Of a stretch of DNA of 64,000 nt, positions 10,528 through 22,665 are shown piece after piece; within the stretch, counting starts at the first letter, position 1; each line of letters opens with the position of its first letter. A program made the position numbers and the translations under genes. This DNA is from Viscum album (taxonomy: Eukaryota > Streptophyta > Magnoliopsida > Santalales > Viscaceae): NCBI GenBank assembly GCA_963277665.1, contig OY728159.1, positions 1,015,825,343 to 1,015,889,342 of the forward strand, written 5' to 3'. The notes beneath the pieces were generated by a model. It had not been told where the DNA came from and did not search any database. It was given only the letters and a program-made list of their open reading frames with translations.

Positions 10528-11967
10528 GTGATTGAGAATCTGAATTGCGTGAACAGTAAGGGGATTCCGATATTTGATGGAAATAATTATCATATTTGGA
10601 AAGATATAATGATGCCTTATCTTATATCTCTTGGGTATGAAGTTCTTGAAACTACAACAGATGTATTTTCTCTTATTGATGATAAGGTTCCTCTTACACC
10701 TGTTGATAAGAAGAATATTGAGAATGATGGAAGAGATAAAAATGAATTACTCTCATCTCTTTCTAAGAGTGAGTTTTTGAGATTTAAAGGTGTTATTATA
10801 GCTAAAGGAATATGGGATAAGCTGAAGAACATCTATGAAGGAAATACAAAAGTAAAGAAGGCAAAACTAAAAATATGGAGGTTGAAGTATGAAGACTTGA
10901 AAATGGGAGGGTCTAAATCTGTTGGAGACTTATTTACAAGGGTTGATGATATTGTCAGTACAATCAAAAGTCTTGGTGAAAAGTTGGAAGATTCTATAGT
11001 TGTTGAAAATATCTTGAGAATTATACCTGACAACTTTGATGTTAAAGTTTCATCACTGGAAGACAGATACCCTGAAAAATTATCTCTGGATGATTTGCAT
11101 AGCACTCTTATAACTTATGAAATGAGAAGAGAGAAAACTATGAAAAGAAAAACAAAAGCTGATAGAGAAATGTCTTTCAAGGCTGCAAAGAAAGAGAAGT
11201 CGAAGAAAATTCATATTGAAGAATAATCTGGTGAATCCGACTCTGAAAATGAGGTATGTCAAAATTTTGATGAAATTTTATCCTTGTTTTCTAAAAATGT
11301 TCAAAGAGGCACAGGGAAATACAAATGGAAACTCCCTTTAAAATGTTTTAAATGTGGAGATATTGGACACTTTGCGGCTAATTGCCCTCAAAAAGGGAAA
11401 GATGAAGATAGTGATGAAGAAGACAGAAGACTAAGAAGGTCATAGAAGAAACAGGGTGGAAAAGATAAATATTCTGGTAGAGGTAAGAATAAAAAGTTCT
11501 TCAAATCAAAAGGAATAAGATTTTTGTCAAAAGATGAAAAAGATGATAATAGAGAGACTGAATCTGAAAAATTTGTTATTGAGAAAGCTAGAGAGAGTGT
11601 CTTTTTGCAATAGTAAATAATGATGATTATGAGAGTAGTAGTACTGAAGATGAAGAAACTCAACTTGAATAGTATCTGAAAGAAGAGATGAAGGAATGTT
11701 TGAGAAAGATTAGGAGGCTTGAGAAGGAAAACATAAAATTGAAAAATAAAAACTCTTCATCAAATGACCAAACATGTTTTCTTGACAAGAAAGAAAAATA
11801 TAAAAATGAGATTGATGATCTTAAAATTTCTCTTGAGAGAGAAAAGAATCGTAATGATCATCTAGAAGTAAATCTGAAGGCAAAAGAAGATGAGTTGGAA
11901 CTTTTCCAACATAAACTTTCTAAAGCTGAGGAAACGAACAAAAGGTTCAAAAATTCTGTTACAGAGG
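10528..11967 (+). pseudogene. Ty1/copia gag, truncated
   Basis: A 232-codon open stretch (10528-11226) reads GIPIFDGNNYHIWKDIMMPYL near its start, the typical copia gag N-terminus, and continues through a UBN2/DUF4219-type capsid region. After an in-frame TAA the same frame continues to a CCHC zinc knuckle, CFKCGDIGHFAANC, at about 11350-11391. It then becomes acidic/basic and, from about 11688, a Lys/Glu-rich coiled coil (LEKENIKLKNKN). Stops and a frameshift near 11610 break it. Protease, integrase, RT and RNase H are absent: the sequence changes at about 11967. The real start may be a little upstream, since no clear ATG precedes 10528. Confidence 0.85.
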
Positions 11968-12987
11968 TAAAACTCTACAATTTATTCATATCAAATATAT
12001 TTTCATTTCATTAATTAATTATTCCTTTTTTTGTTTTTAGGAAACATTGGATGCTTATTGTGGTCAATTTAGATACTTCAAAGATTTATTTCCTAGATTC
12101 AATGCATGGATACCCAATAAAACGACCACACATGAGGACATATTCCAATTTGTAATACACTACATCCAACATTTTAGAACAAAACTTCAAGTTATATATT
12201 TTATATTAGGTTTTAATGATAATTCTATTACGATAAAGAGGTGTATAAATATCATGGAAATCATGGCGTGAGGACATCCCGTGCATACAAGGATCCTAAA
12301 AAGTTCTACAAGTGGACAGGTATCAGGGTATGTATAATAAGATTTTACTATCCCAACACATATCAAACCAAATTACTTATTTTTCTCAATGTTTCTACAA
12401 TGTTTGAAACAAATAAATAGAAAATATTTTGGTTATTATGTTTGTAAATTTATGAGAGAGATCATATTCCATCAACAAACTAGATTTCCCAAAGAGGTAT
12501 TTTTGAAGATAATTACTATTTCATTTAAAACATTTATTAATCCTTTGTGTATTTATATTTTTTTAGTACTACTATGATGGTCGAAGATTCTCGTATTCAC
12601 AAGATGACATAGATTTGTTTAGAAATGAATATGAAGCATACCTAATAGTAGAATGTACACATATATCATGAATATGTAACTTCTATAGAAGTAATGGATT
12701 GTTTCATATTTATGTTTAATTTATTTATTTTTAGCATTACTCACATAAGAATTGTTTTTTTTATACAAGTGGATTATTTTGTTCGAGTTAGGGTGGTTTG
12801 TTTGAAGCTACTCATGCTCATGAGAGATTGGACGTTGAGACTACAACTGAGATAATTACAATAAGGAAGTGGGTCAAGAATGTATATAACTGTCATGAAA
12901 AGTTAAATTCCTACTGCTTATTTAATTAATTTTGTCATCATTTTATCTACTATTTATAAGTTAATTTTTTTATCATTTTTATCTTAT
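11968..12987. other. Unassigned AT-rich stretch between copia relic and CACTA A
   Basis: No recognised domain. A polypyrimidine-AG at about 12025-12040 precedes a 74-codon open piece (12047-12271; LDAYCGQFRYFKDLFPRFN) that I cannot assign. Another short piece near 12575-12640 reads YYDGRRFSYSQDDIDLF. About 12700-12815 has a homologous segment at 26395-26505. This may be a relic of an unidentified transposon or gene into which CACTA A inserted. Confidence 0.4.
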
Positions 12988-13325
12988 CACTACTAGAATT
13001 AGAGGTATTTGTAATGGGCTATTTGCGATGGGATCTCGTCGCAAATAGGCTTTAGCGACGGGGCCCCGTCGCAAATAGCCATGTTGCAGAAAACAACGTC
13101 TCAAATAAGTCTTCAATTATATACATTATATATAAATAAACCTTTTGAAACGGGCCCATCACAAATAATTCTTCGATTATATACATTATATATAAAACCC
13201 TTTTATGATGGGCTCGTCGCAAACACAATTTGTGACGGCCTCATCGTCCCATCGCAAATAATATTTTTAAAAATTTATATTTAAATTATTTGTGACGGGA
13301 GCCCATCGCAAAAGATCTCATCGCA
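12988..13325. repeat. Left terminus and subterminal repeats of CACTA A
   Basis: The terminus CACTACTAGAA is followed by repeated direct and inverted copies of GCGACGGG...CCCGTCGCAAAT, some mutated (e.g. GTAATGGGC, GCGATGGG). In characterised CACTA elements such subterminal motifs bind the TnpA-type protein. The same sequence lies at 26944-27290 in CACTA B. Confidence 0.85.
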
Positions 13326-13827
13326 AATACTAAATATAATAAAAAATATATTTAATAAAATTATGATTAATGAAAAAATTACATTAATATTATTAAAATA
13401 ATAAAAAATAAATAAAAAATATTAAAATTATCATTATTCTCAAAAAAATATAAAAAAATCATCAAATATTATTATTATTATTATTATTAGTAAAATAAAT
13501 AAACATTAAAAAATGTAATACTAAAAAAATATATTTAATAAAATTATGATTAATGAAAAATTAATATTAATATTATTAAAATAAAAAAAATAAAAAATTA
13601 TTAAAATTCTCAATATTTACAAAAATATATAAAAAATCATAAAATATTATTATTATTATTATTAGTAGTAAAATAAACAAATATTAAAAAATATAATGCT
13701 AATAATAAATAATAATATATTGAAAAAATTAAATTATGTAATATTTGCACCAATATAAAAGACAGAAACTGTAAATAGTTCATATTACAAAAAATATTGA
13801 ATTCAAATGTTTTTAACATAGAAAAAA
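13326..13827. other. AT-rich 3' flank of CACTA A genes
   Basis: Very AT-rich spacer with (ATT)n runs near 13470-13490 and 13642-13665, and an internal near-duplication (AAATATATTTAATAAAATTATGATTAATG occurs near 13345 and 13528, with drift). No gene seen. CACTA B lacks this stretch. Confidence 0.6.
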
Positions 13828-15355
13828 TCACTGGGGGTCATCTTCTGGAGGAGGTGGAGGAGTTTTAGGAGATGGTAGAGGAAACTCCATCCCTAAAATA
13901 TGAGTCAGACGTCGCATGTACTCCATCTACTCATGATACTGATGTTGCTGCTGCTACTGCCATCGATGCATCTCCTCCTCATGCGGTTGTTGTTGTTGTT
14001 GTTACTGACGCATCTCTTCATGTTGCTTCTGCAAACTCTCTATAAGCTCAGTTTGAGTTCGCAACTGCTCCTGATACTGTGAGGCAGAAGATGATGCCTC
14101 TCCACGAGCTTCTCTTGAGCTAGACGATGACATCACAGCAGTACCATAATAAGTACCAGGATTCAAATGAGAGATGATACCAACTACTCAGCCCTTCTCA
14201 AAGCCATACTAAGTCGCCTGCAACCATGTCGCCTCATCGAAATGGTGGGCACTAGTCTGATCAGTCGTCTCGTCCTGACTCTTAGGCTGTGTCTGAGAGG
14301 TCTTAGCCTCATATGACTACTTCAATTCCAATTTGAAATTAAAATTGTGAAAATTTTATATGCAGTTAATTTTCAAACTGAAAAAAAATACTAACCACAA
14401 TCTGATGCTGGCGATCACCTCTAATCTCTCTAGTGGCTGGATCACTGTACATCCTCCGATAAACATCATACTTCGTAATATCAGGATGCTTGAATGCCTA
14501 CAAAAATATAAAATAAACTGTTTATATTTAAAGTTATATAAAATATTTAAAAAATATAATTACCAGATTCTCTCTATGTGTACTAAATGTACGACTACCA
14601 GGTTGATGTGTCACCTCCTATCTCCCTCAGTTCTGCCGACCCACTGAATATCTCCTCTGAAATCCACCACTCAACTAGTGTAAACATAATCCATCCCAAA
14701 CATGATATGAAATATAATATGGTCGGTGGGCTATACACGACTCGTCAAATTTTTTCACTCATGCTTTCTTAATGGTCGTTCTTCTCAAATTGTGCAAAAA
14801 CTGACAAAAACGGTCATGCATAGACACCTGCCATGATGCATGGATAGCGTCGCACATGCTATCATCAATGGGATACCATAAACCCTACAAATAATTTATA
14901 ATATCAAGTTATTAATAAAATAAATTTCAAAATAAATATTATTTATTTATGTACCAGCCAATGATTGAACATGTCGAGCCGCACATCAACGGGAATCTAT
15001 TCTCATGTGATCCATGGCTAAGAAAAATAATTGCGCAAGATAGTGCTCCCTTTTTCAACAGCTACATGAGCAAAAATGTGAAAAAAGAATAAATAATCAA
15101 ACAATTAGTATATATATAAATAAATTAATGAAAGCTAACTAAAATATACAGGTTACCATACCTCTGTGTGCATGGATCGAAGCCAAAACGTGGACGTCGC
15201 TCGGGGATAGGGTCAGGAATCATCAGTTACGCAAGACCACACCCCCTCTGCGTACCCCCTGAACCGCCAGTAGGCTGGGGGTTAGATGATCTAAAATCCC
15301 CATCATCCAAAGGTAGCTCAGCCTTCTGCAACTCATTAAATAGATCAGGATCCAT
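13828..15355 (-). pseudogene. CACTA TnpA-like protein (Transposase_24 type), several exons
   Basis: The minus strand reads MDPDLFNELQKAELPLDDGDF from 15355, then PIPERRPRFGFDPCTQR ending at a GTATGG donor-like site. Further exons read IPVDVRLDMFNHWL, GLWYPIDDSMCDAIHASW, a segment with LVEWWISEEIFSGSAELRE, and KHPDITKYDVYRRMYSDPATRE. The C-terminus is Gln-rich and ends PPPPPEDDP at 13828. The central W-x-SEE-F-x-S-x-x-R and YDVY--MY blocks follow the plant Transposase_24 family encoded beside TNP2 in CACTA elements. Such proteins bind subterminal repeats. A few in-frame stops (after CGLA, after QATYGFEKG, and in the Gln tract) suggest it is dead. Intron boundaries are approximate. Confidence 0.75.
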
Positions 15356-15497
15356 CTAAAACACAAAATTATTGTTTTTATCAGATAGTTGAAAATAACT
15401 ATTATATATAGATATATATTAGTTATGATTATAACCAGCATTTAACTGTGTCAATGCCATCTTCATCCTCATCACCATAATTATCAATGTCAATGTC

Positions 15498-18400
15498 TTA
15501 ATCTTCCTCCTCAACATCATCAATATCCATATGAGTTTCAGTTCCATCATCTCTTGTCATTTCAAATTCATTTGTAATATCATTAACATCTTTGTCATCA
15601 TCGATCCTTAATTGTGGGTTGTCATCATCAATATTCATGTATCTTTGTGAAAAAGATAGATTTTGAGCAGTCTCTTGAAAAATTTCAATTCCTTCCACTT
15701 TAGCGGAACCACATTTAGTTTGAGTAAACTAATTTTCCTGAGATTTCATTTTTATTATGCTCCACCAATCACTCAAGTCTCTTGAAGTAACGGAGTACTT
15801 TGTGTAATAAATTTGATGTTCCTGTTGAGCCAGTAATAATGGTTCATTTACTGCAAGAAGACTTTTATATTTAATATAGATGATTCCATGAGTCTGATGA
15901 ACACGCAAGCCTCTCTCAGTATCCAACCACTGACATTTAAACATCATTATGTAATTATGTCCTAGATAACACAGCTCAATAATTTCATCCAAAATTCCAT
16001 AAAAGTCAACTTCAGTTTCTCTATGATGCGATCCTCTCAAGCAAACTTCATTGTTCATTATTATTTTGTTTTGATTCCCCATATTCATGTGTATGAAATC
16101 GAAAACCATTCACCATATATGAATTATAAGATTTAACCTTTTTGGATGGTGGGTTACTCAATATACACAGTCGCTTATCAATTTTATCAACATGCTGAGA
16201 CACCTAAAAAATTTTAAAATAATTATCAATATAATAAATAATAAACAGAATTGATATTAAACCATCAATAATTTATGTTACCAGTTTTTGAAACCATTGA
16301 GAGAGAGAGAAAATTCCGCGTTCTTCAACAGTAGCTGTTGTAATTTATGGAAGTTGTTTCTTGATATGATTATCATATAACCTACAAATAAAATAAGTTT
16401 ACATACTATAACATAAATTGTAGAATAAGTGATAGAACCACTCACAGTACAAATGATATCATTTCTTCACAGTTGAGCAGAACATATGTATGAGCTCTGT
16501 GATGTTCATCATCTGAAAGTCATCGTTCATGAACTCCACCGAAGCCAATATTTGGATGATTAAAAAATGATAATTAATTTTCCATTTAGTTATTAACATT
16601 ACCCTAATTTCATCTCATGCGATTGTGTTTTGAGGGATATTCAGATTCAAAATAATGAGAGCAGATAAAAAAAGCAATTTCCTCTTGCAAATAAGATTCA
16701 GCAATTGAGCCTTCAACTGATGCTTTGTTACGTACTTTTTTCTTCAATTTATGCATGTATCTCTCAAATGGGTACATCCATTGAAACTGTACTAGACCTC
16801 CACATTTAGATTCATGTGGAAAATGTAATATTAGATGTTCCATTGAGTCAAAGAAAGCCGGTGGAAAGATTTTTTTCAGTTTACATATAATTACAGCAAC
16901 ATCTTCTTCCAGTTTTCTTAGCGCATCGTAGTCTGTTGTCGCTGCACAAATGTCTCGAAAAAAATATGATATGTCTGTTACCAAATCCCAAATCATAGAA
17001 TTCAACAAACCTCTGAATCCAATCAGCATAAGTCTTTCCATTATAACATGACAATCATGACTTTTTAATCTGGTAATATAACCATTCTTAAAACATCTGC
17101 CCAAATTGGAAGCAAAGTCATATGGAAGTCTCAAATCTACAATCCACTAACAAAATAATAAGCGACTCTCTTTGGATAGTGTATAAGTTTCTTTTGGCTT
17201 CATTAACCTATGTGATCTGACATTTTCAAATAGTTCAAGTTCTGATTGCCTGCAAATTTGGGTAAGATCTAATCGTGCATTTACTGTATCTTTGGTCTTA
17301 CCTAGTGTATCCAAAACTGTATGAAATAAATTATCAAAATAGTTCTTCTCAATATTCATAACATCCAACGTGTGGCGGACCAACAAATTAGACCAATATG
17401 GAAGATCCCAAAAAATGCTTCGTTTTATCCAATTATGTTCTTTCCCAAAGCCATGAATTTTCTGTTGGTTTACTGTTGACCCAAATTTGATGGGAGGTAA
17501 TGAAAATACAACTGATTTTAACTCTATACCTGAGATCATTTTTGTTGGTTCATCCCTTTCAATTGTACCTTTTCTGAAATGAGATTTGTTCCTCCGAAAA
17601 GGATGATCGATTGGAAGAAATCTGTGATGACAGTCAAAATAGTAAGGTTTTTTTCTATTGATGAGCATAAAGGCTTTGTTGTCTTTCATATTGTAAGGAC
17701 ATGATTTCAAACCATGTGTACTCTAGCCAGATAAGAGGCCATATTCCGGAAAGTCACTAATCTAGTACATCATTGCAGCTTTTAATATGAAATTTTGTTT
17801 CACAGCAACATCATATGTACTAACATCATCACTCCACAATGCATTTAACTCATCAATCAATGGTTTCAAATAAACATCAATATTATTTTTTAGATGTCCT
17901 GGGATTAATAAGGTCAAAAAGATATAGGGCTTCTTCATCAACATCCATGGAGGTAAATTGTACGGAGTTATAAAAATAGACCAATATGAATAATGACTAC
18001 CATAAGAACCAAATAGACAGAAACCGTCAGTAGAAAGACCAAATCGCACGTTTCGGGCTTCTAAATCAAAAGACGGGTGCAGACGGTCAAAAGGTTTCCA
18101 TGAATCACCATCAGATGGATGATTCAAGATTTTATTAGTTGAAATCTTGGTTTTGTGTCTTGACATCATTGACATTATGTTCTGAGACATAAATAAATGT
18201 TGCAACCTGGGTGTAAGGGGGAAATATCTCAACTGTTTTACTAGAATCGATACAGACTTCCCTGGTTAAGCTTCTTTATACCTCGATTGTCCACATGTGG
18301 GATAACTATCCAACGAATCATTTTCACCAGAATATAAGATGCAATCATTTGGACATTCATGAATCTTCCAATAACTAAGGCCTAGATTATGAACCAACCT

Positions 18401-19024
18401 CTTACTCTCATAGAAATTTTCAGGCAACATATTTCCTTCAGGTAACAGTGTTTTAACCCAAGAAAATATCTGATCAAAACAGTTGTTTGACATTTCAATA
18501 TATGATTTAATAGCCATAAATTTTGCAACCGCTTCTAATTTTCTTATCTTGCAACCAGGATATAATGCATCCTCATCAAACCTCAACAACTCAAAAAAAT
18601 CAGATGGTGCCAACTCAGGAGTTAAATCAATATCATCTTGAGTTTCAGTTTGTTGAACAGATGGACCTGCAACATCATGTACTAAATTTTTAAACCGTGA
18701 TGGATTCAGAATCAATTTATTAGTATCTTATCTGGAACTGCATTCACCGTGTTGATACCAAAAAACATAATCTGATTGAAAACCAAACCGCAAGAGATAT
18801 CCCCCAACCTTGTCAAATGTGTCAAATGTTCTGAGAGCACATTTTTTACAATGACACTTTATTGTGCCTTCTAAAACATATTCTGGTTTTGATGATGCAA
18901 ATGATAAGAAAGCTTCAACACCCTCAATATATACAGGATTTAAACTAGAACCGTTTAGATTTCTACGCTGATTTATCCAAGTGCGGTCATCTAATAATGA
19001 CTATTGTCGACTTCCGTATTCCAT
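15498..19024 (-). pseudogene. CACTA transposase, TNP2/TnpD type
   Basis: Starts at ATG 19024 with a transposase-associated domain (DRTWINQR, NPVYIEGVEAFLSFA, CHCKKC, VFWYQHGE). It continues to 18266 with FFELLRFDEDALYPGC and CPNDCILYSGEN. The core (17762-18232, Transposase_21) shows HPSDGDSWKPFDRLHP, LSTDGF--FG and YNLPPWM-MKKPYIFLTLLIPG. Next come WIKRSIFWDLPYWSNLLVRHTLDVMNIEKN-type blocks (17147-17710), a DUF4218-like region (16610-17134; FPPAFFDSMEHLILHFPHE, WMYPFERYMHKLKKKVRNKA) and a DUF4216-like C-terminus (15729-16109; GHNYIMMFKCQWLDT). It would cut the element at its ends in the nucleus. An early stop after MEYGSRQ, a few later stops, and intron-like gaps are present. Reading frames are much longer than in the neighbouring retroelement relics. 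Confidence 0.9.
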
Positions 19025-19149
19025 ATTTTTCTAAAAAATATAAAATCATTACTATTTTTGAATAATTTGAAATTATAAAAACACTATCTGAAAAAAAAAA
19101 GATAAATAATCACAACTACTTCTTAATAATAGCCATTACTTACAAGCGA

Positions 19150-19515
19150 CACAATTTCCAGTAGATTGATGGCTACTCTTTTGTCCGAAGGCTCATTTAC
19201 TTGAAACTTTCTCACACAGAAATCACAATGAAGAATCTTCTCAGAGGTACACATATTCATTCTCGTGTTGCAAGTAAATGAGTTGTCAGACGAAAGAGCC
19301 CCCTTTTCGTCGATGAATCATCTTCTTGCAACTGTCATCGCCTGAACACATTATGAAAAATGTGGTCCTACGAATTCATATTCAAACTCGCGCATATGAG
19401 ATTGTATATAAAAACGTAAAATCATACTTTTCATAATGTTTTGAGTCGGTGAAAGTTGAAAGGAGAAGAGTCATCGAGCAAAAGAAGTTTCGTCAATCCA
19501 CTGGAAATTGTGCCA
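19150..19515. repeat. Nested inverted repeat in CACTA A
   Basis: Outer arms are ACAATTTCCAGTAGATTGA (about 19151) and TCAATCCACTGGAAATTGT (about 19495). An inner imperfect hairpin runs from about 19182 to 19298, but most of its right arm is missing compared with CACTA B (27325-27510). The segment lies just upstream of the transposase gene, so it is at or near the expected promoter. Confidence 0.7.
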
Positions 19516-19539
19516 AGTGATAACAAGTTATTACAATTT

Positions 19540-20276
19540 ATTACAATTGATTTTCTTCCTAATTGTTCTTATTTCTTACTAATTGTTACAAATTGTTACA
19601 GTTTATTACTAATTGTTACAATTTATTACTAATTGTTACAATTTATTACTAATTGTTACAATTTATTACTAATTGTTACTAATTGTTACAAATTGTTACA
19701 AATTGTTACAAATTGTTACAAATTGTTACAAATTGTTACAAAATGTTACAAATTGTTACAAATTGTTACACTTTGTTACAAATTGTTACAAATTGTTGCA
19801 AATTGTTACAAATTGTTACAAATTGTTAACTATTATTACAAATTGTTACAAATTGTTAACTATTTATTAATAATTATTACTAATTATTCCTAATTATTAC
19901 TAATTATTCCTAATTATTCCTAATTATTCCTAATTATTCCTATTTATTCCTATTTATTACTATTTATTCCTATTTATTACTATTTATTCCTATTTATTAC
20001 TATTTATTACTAATTATTCATAATTATTCGTAATTATTTGTAATTGTTACTAATTATTCGCAATTCTTGCTAATTATTACTAATTATTACTAATTATTCT
20101 TAATTATTCTTAATTATTCTTAATTATTCTTAATTATTCTTAATTATTACTAATCATTACTAATTAATAGTAATTATTAATAATTATTCTTAATTATTCT
20201 TAATTATTCTTAATTATTCTTAATTACTACTAATTATTAATAATTACTACTAATTATTACTAATTATTACTATGTA
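19540..20276. repeat. 10-bp-period minisatellite in CACTA A
   Basis: Tandem decamers: first (AATTGTTACA)n to about 19870, then (TAATTATTCC/TAATTATTAC/TATTTATTCC)n to 20276. AATT or TTATT recurs every 10 bases. Homologous but longer in CACTA B (about 27730-29095). It encodes only periodic translation artefacts. Cut at 20277 by a gypsy LTR. Confidence 0.92.
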
Positions 20277-21189
20277 TGTAAAGACCCGTAAATTTCAAGA
20301 AATTTTTTTTTTCTTAATTTCTTTGGGATTTTACGAGTACGCAGTTTCTGACGGCACCTGATTCTGAGGCCCAGTGTGCCCGAAATCAATTTTCGAAGTT
20401 TAGCTCGGGTACGTTCAGTGAACAAACGAGCGGGTTTTCCTAACTTTTGAACTGGTGCTCGGAATCGAAATCCGAGGGCACCGATGAAACCGCAGCACCG
20501 GTAATTGCTTAGGAAGACCTTTTCTGGAGTTGTGTTTGCTCGTGAAGAGATGTTAAAAATGTGGATTAAGAAATAAGTGAAACAAGTTGTGTAACAATTT
20601 TTCACTTATAAGTGGTTAAATCCCATGTGAGGGAGTTGGGGTGGGACCCACTAAAATCCTAACTCTTGGTAGGATTTTAGTGAGGTGGGGCCACACGAGC
20701 CCCCACCTTTTCAAATTCTCTAACCCCCCTAAACCTCCCATGCATTAATTATTGTGGCTACCCTTTTCCACATTAATTCATGTCAACTAAACTCGCCATT
20801 AATTTAGACATTTCAAGGCTAATTAATTAAGTGAGTTTAGGTTTTTGAATTTTAAATGGTTGGCAAAAGTAATAAAATAAGGCAAAGCCTTATTTTGTTT
20901 TGGTTGCTTCGTTGTGATGAGAGAGGGAGAGTTCTAAACTCCGAAGAACTTCATCTTCCTCATTGAAGAACGCGAAGAACACCGACGCGCCTTCCTTCGT
21001 TCTTCTTCCCACATCAAAGGAAGGGAGACGTCGTTCCTCCTCGGACGATCTCTGTCAATGTGTACGGATCCTCACCCCGTGACGCCGCTTTCTGCAACGC
21101 TCATCGAACGTCAACTCGTTATCGAGGTAGAGGTTTGTTTTATGTTCGTGATTATTTTGGCATTCATCGATAAATATTTAGCCGCTTGT

Positions 21190-21840
21190 TATAGAATTGA
21201 CGGGAGGAGGTCGGACCGCACAAACAAGGTCGACCCTCCTCCCCGTTGTTGTTGTACATCGTAATGGTTTGGAACGAGGCGGCGCGGTGCAACGGCACCG
21301 CGCGGGAACGAGGAAAAACGCGGTGAAGGAGCGCGGCGTCGTCGCGTCGCGCCGGCGAAGCCGAAGGATGAGCCGCGGCCAAGGGCGGGCCGCGGCGGAG
21401 GGGTGTCACACCGGTCGGACAAAGGCCATGGCGGTGCAGGAAAGGACGGCTGGAAAACCGGTCGCCGATGCAAGGGAAGGCGGGACATGCGGGGGTCCCG
21501 CGGCGGCTCACCGGCCGGCCATCACGGATGGCTGGAATCGGAAGAGCCGGGGGTTTGTAACCCCTGACGGCTGGCAAAGTGGTGGGCCCCCCACGTGGGG
21601 GCTGCCGTTTCAAAACAAGGGGGCAGCCCCTCCCCCCCCCCTTCCGTATCCGCTCGGCCAACTCTGAGCCGCGGGCCGGACCCCCGCGATGGGCCAGGCC
21701 GCACTGGCTGGGCCGGGCTGTGCCAGCCAGGCTGGGCCACGCCCATCTGGGCCGGACCCGAACCCGGGTCGGGTCGACCTGGTTCAGGCCGACCCAGGGG
21801 GTGTTGGGTCGGGTCGGTCCGGGCCCAAAACCCCCTAAAA
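21190..21840. other. GC-rich island inside gypsy LTR
   Basis: A dense run of GGC/CCG/GGGCC-type sequence, including repeated GGCCGG, GGGTCGGGTCG and a C10 run near 21631-21640, in an otherwise AT-rich window. Open frames exist on both strands at once, as expected from few stop codons in GC-rich DNA. I see no recognisable protein domain. It may mark the promoter/R region of the LTR. Confidence 0.7.
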
Positions 21841-21841
21841 T

Positions 21842-22275
21842 CGGACAACTACGTTCAAAGGCCCATAACTTGGGCTACGAACCTCTGATCGACGCACCAT
21901 CAGTTGCGATGCGATCATTAGATCGAGAAGGTCATTTCGGTATATTACACTCAAGGTTTTGGAGAACTTTGGGTATGGCCGGGTTGGTTCGAACACGAAA
22001 CCAATCGGGCCCTCGGAGCGGAAACGCTTATAACTTGAGCTCCAGACGTCCGATTGACGTACCGTCGACTTTTTTGGATTCTTATTAGTGAGACGGTTCT
22101 TTTGGATTACTCCTCTCGAGTTTTGGACGCAATTGGAGTATGTTCGGGTTGGTTTTGACTTAAAAACCAATCGGGCCCCTGGGACGAAAAAGTCAATAAC
22201 TCTCAGACCGGGCGTTCGATTGACGCGCCGTCTGTCACGTTGAGTTCCTATTGATGAGACAGAACTTTGGGATAC
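21842..22275. repeat. ~166 bp tandem repeat in gypsy LTR, about 2.6 copies
   Basis: Landmarks CATAACTTGGGC (21864), TATAACTTGAGC (22029) and AATAACTCTCAG (22195) are spaced 165-166 bases. ACCAATCGGGCCC near 22001 recurs near 22168. Each unit also carries a 'GATTGACG-ACCGTC'-like segment. Copies are clearly diverged. Confidence 0.75.
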
Positions 22276-22392
22276 ATCAACTCCAGACTTCGTGTCAGTT
22301 GATGTATTGACCCCCCTTGGCTCGTGGAGCGGACCCTCCCGGAATCGAGCATGTTGTGTGCGGGAACCCTAGAGCTGGCTGTGACTGCGACG

Positions 22393-22665
22393 ACGATGAC
22401 GACTGTACTGGGATCCTCTGTGGGTTCGGCAATGACGACGGTCATACTGGAATCCTCTGTGGGTTCGACGGTGATGACTAATGTTCTTGTATCCTATGTG
22501 GGTCTGGTAGTACGTGACTACTGTTCTTGTATCCTACGTGGGTCCGGCAGTATTTGGCTCTGTACTTGTATCCTACGTGGGTCCGGTAGAGTAGCTGGTC
22601 TTGTATCCTTTGTGGGTCCGACAGCTTAGCTGGTCTTGTATCCTATGTGGGTCTGACAGCTTAGA
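22393..22665. repeat. ~39 bp tandem repeat in gypsy LTR, 7 copies
   Basis: The core TATCCTACGTGGGTCCGG and variants occurs near 22411, 22450, 22489, 22529, 22568, 22603 and 22638. Steps are 39-40 bases, then 35. Related TTTGTGGATTGG segments continue to about 22830. Confidence 0.85.

Larger units (their letters stand above)
12988..20276 (-). mobile_element. CACTA (En/Spm) transposon A, right end missing
   Basis: The left terminus is CACTACTAGAATTAGAGG at 12988. It is followed by subterminal repeats of the GCGACGGG/CCCGTCGC type to about 13320. Two genes read on the minus strand: a Transposase_24-type gene (13828-15355) and a TNP2-type transposase (15498-19024). Beyond them lie a nested inverted-repeat segment (19150-19515) and a 10-bp minisatellite (about 19540-20276). 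A gypsy LTR begins at 20277, so the other terminus is lost or displaced. CACTA B at 26944-29742 shares both ends and the segment at 19160-19560. This is probably the former autonomous member. Confidence 0.88.

Noticed and set aside
19633..19893. Open frames with a periodic (TNCYKLLQIV)-like protein
   Set aside because: They are translations of the 10-bp minisatellite. The same holds for 27814-28122. No start context or domain.
21164..22088. Several long overlapping frames on both strands (up to ~169 codons)
   Set aside because: They lie in the GC-rich island of a gypsy LTR, are open on both strands at once, and show no domain. Composition explains them.
22380..22665. Possible coding repeat protein (TTVLGSSVGSAMTTV)
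   Set aside because: It is the translation of the ~39 bp tandem repeat. Steps of 40 and 35 bases break the frame.
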